Shown: positions 63,782 through 64,000 of the stretch, in pieces
Layout of the letters: every line of letters starts with the position of its first letter
Numbering within the stretch: position 1 is the stretch's first letter
NCBI RefSeq assembly: GCF_022827545.1
Contig: NZ_CP094669.1
Coordinates: forward strand, 3,066,001-3,130,000
Reading direction: 5' to 3'
Origin: Hymenobacter tibetensis
GTDB taxonomy: Bacteria; Bacteroidota; Bacteroidia; Cytophagales; Hymenobacteraceae
Length of the DNA: 64,000 nucleotides
Position numbers and translations under genes: made by a program
Notes under the pieces: model-generated
Databases searched by the model: none
What the model saw: the letters and a program-made list of their open reading frames with translations, nothing else
Told to the model about the DNA's origin: nothing

Positions 63782-64000
63782 ATGACGTATATTCTGGAAG
63801 CCAAAGAGTTGCGCAAGCAGTACCAGGGCAAGCTAGCCCTGCGCGGGCTGAATCTGCAGATTGCCCCAGGCGAAGTTTTTTGCCTGCTCGGGCAGAACGG
63901 CGCCGGCAAGTCCACGACCATCAACCTGTTTCTGGGCTTCGTGCAGCCGACTTCGGGCGCGGCCTTCGTGAACGGACTAGAAGTGGCCGCGCAACCCCTT
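63782..64000 (+). CDS. ABC transporter ATP-binding protein, N-terminal part only
   Basis: From ATG 63782 an open frame of 73 codons runs to the window edge. It reads MTYILEAKELRKQYQGKLAL, then a Walker A loop GQNGAGKSTTINLFLGF, typical of ABC ATPases in the ABC-2/CcmA-type export or drug-transport branch. The signature and Walker B motifs lie outside the window, so the exact type is open. It follows the siderophore receptor, and a link to that uptake system or to export is possible. Confidence 0.88.
   Translation, partial: MTYILEAKELRKQYQGKLALRGLNLQIAPGEVFCLLGQNGAGKSTTINLFLGFVQPTSGAAFVNGLEVAAQPL

Overview
The window looks like chromosomal DNA of a Hymenobacter-type bacterium (Bacteroidota, Cytophagales). 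This rests on the gene families (TonB siderophore receptor, OmpA proteins with TSP3 repeats, DUF4159, SMUG2-type glycosylase, LptE/SecG/GroESL order), the high G+C, and several TAnnTTTG promoter elements typical of the phylum. Most genes are housekeeping or cell-envelope genes in short operons. There is no prophage, integrase, CRISPR array or complete insertion sequence.

Region by region. 1-10 kb: a truncated secreted amidohydrolase, an M20 peptidase, a phosphate-type porin, a MacB-like permease, a secreted protein of unclear function and a GH2 glycosidase. 10-20 kb: MiaE, a large outer-membrane porin, LpxK, a SMUG2-like glycosylase, Nif3, a zinc-ribbon coiled-coil protein, a TPR protein and PabB. 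19.7-27.6 kb: the block miaB, sigma-54 activator, lptE, TPR-like protein, secG, groES, groEL. 27.8-35 kb: POT peptide transporter, PEP carboxykinase, S1/P1 nuclease, RsmE, RtcB, DUF4159. 35-42 kb: lysophospholipid acyltransferase, patatin, MBL hydrolase, AccA, tRNA-Asp, ADP-ribosylglycohydrolase, HAD phosphatase. 42-55 kb: two tandem RlaP-type nucleotidyltransferases, a broken Zn-protease, SGNH, M28 and S41 hydrolases, a PRISE-like reductase, an esterase, a SUKH protein, the three-domain RNA repair enzyme Pnkp and an A+T-rich zinc-ribbon gene. 55-64 kb: two OmpA-family proteins, a beta-barrel protein, and an iron-type uptake locus (His-rich small membrane protein, TonB receptor, start of an ABC ATPase).

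The most notable theme is RNA repair. Within about 21 kb, all on the minus strand, are an RtcB ligase with an altered metal-site motif, an ADP-ribosylglycohydrolase, two adjacent RlaP (pol-beta superfamily) nucleotidyltransferases and a kinase-phosphatase-ligase Pnkp without its usual partner Hen1. They are separated by ordinary genes, so a joint function is a hypothesis. Other points of interest: promoters whose -7 element lies only 4-6 nt from the start codon (leaderless mRNAs), three different short palindromic intergenic elements, a Zn-protease remnant, and an A+T-rich zinc-ribbon gene next to pnkp.
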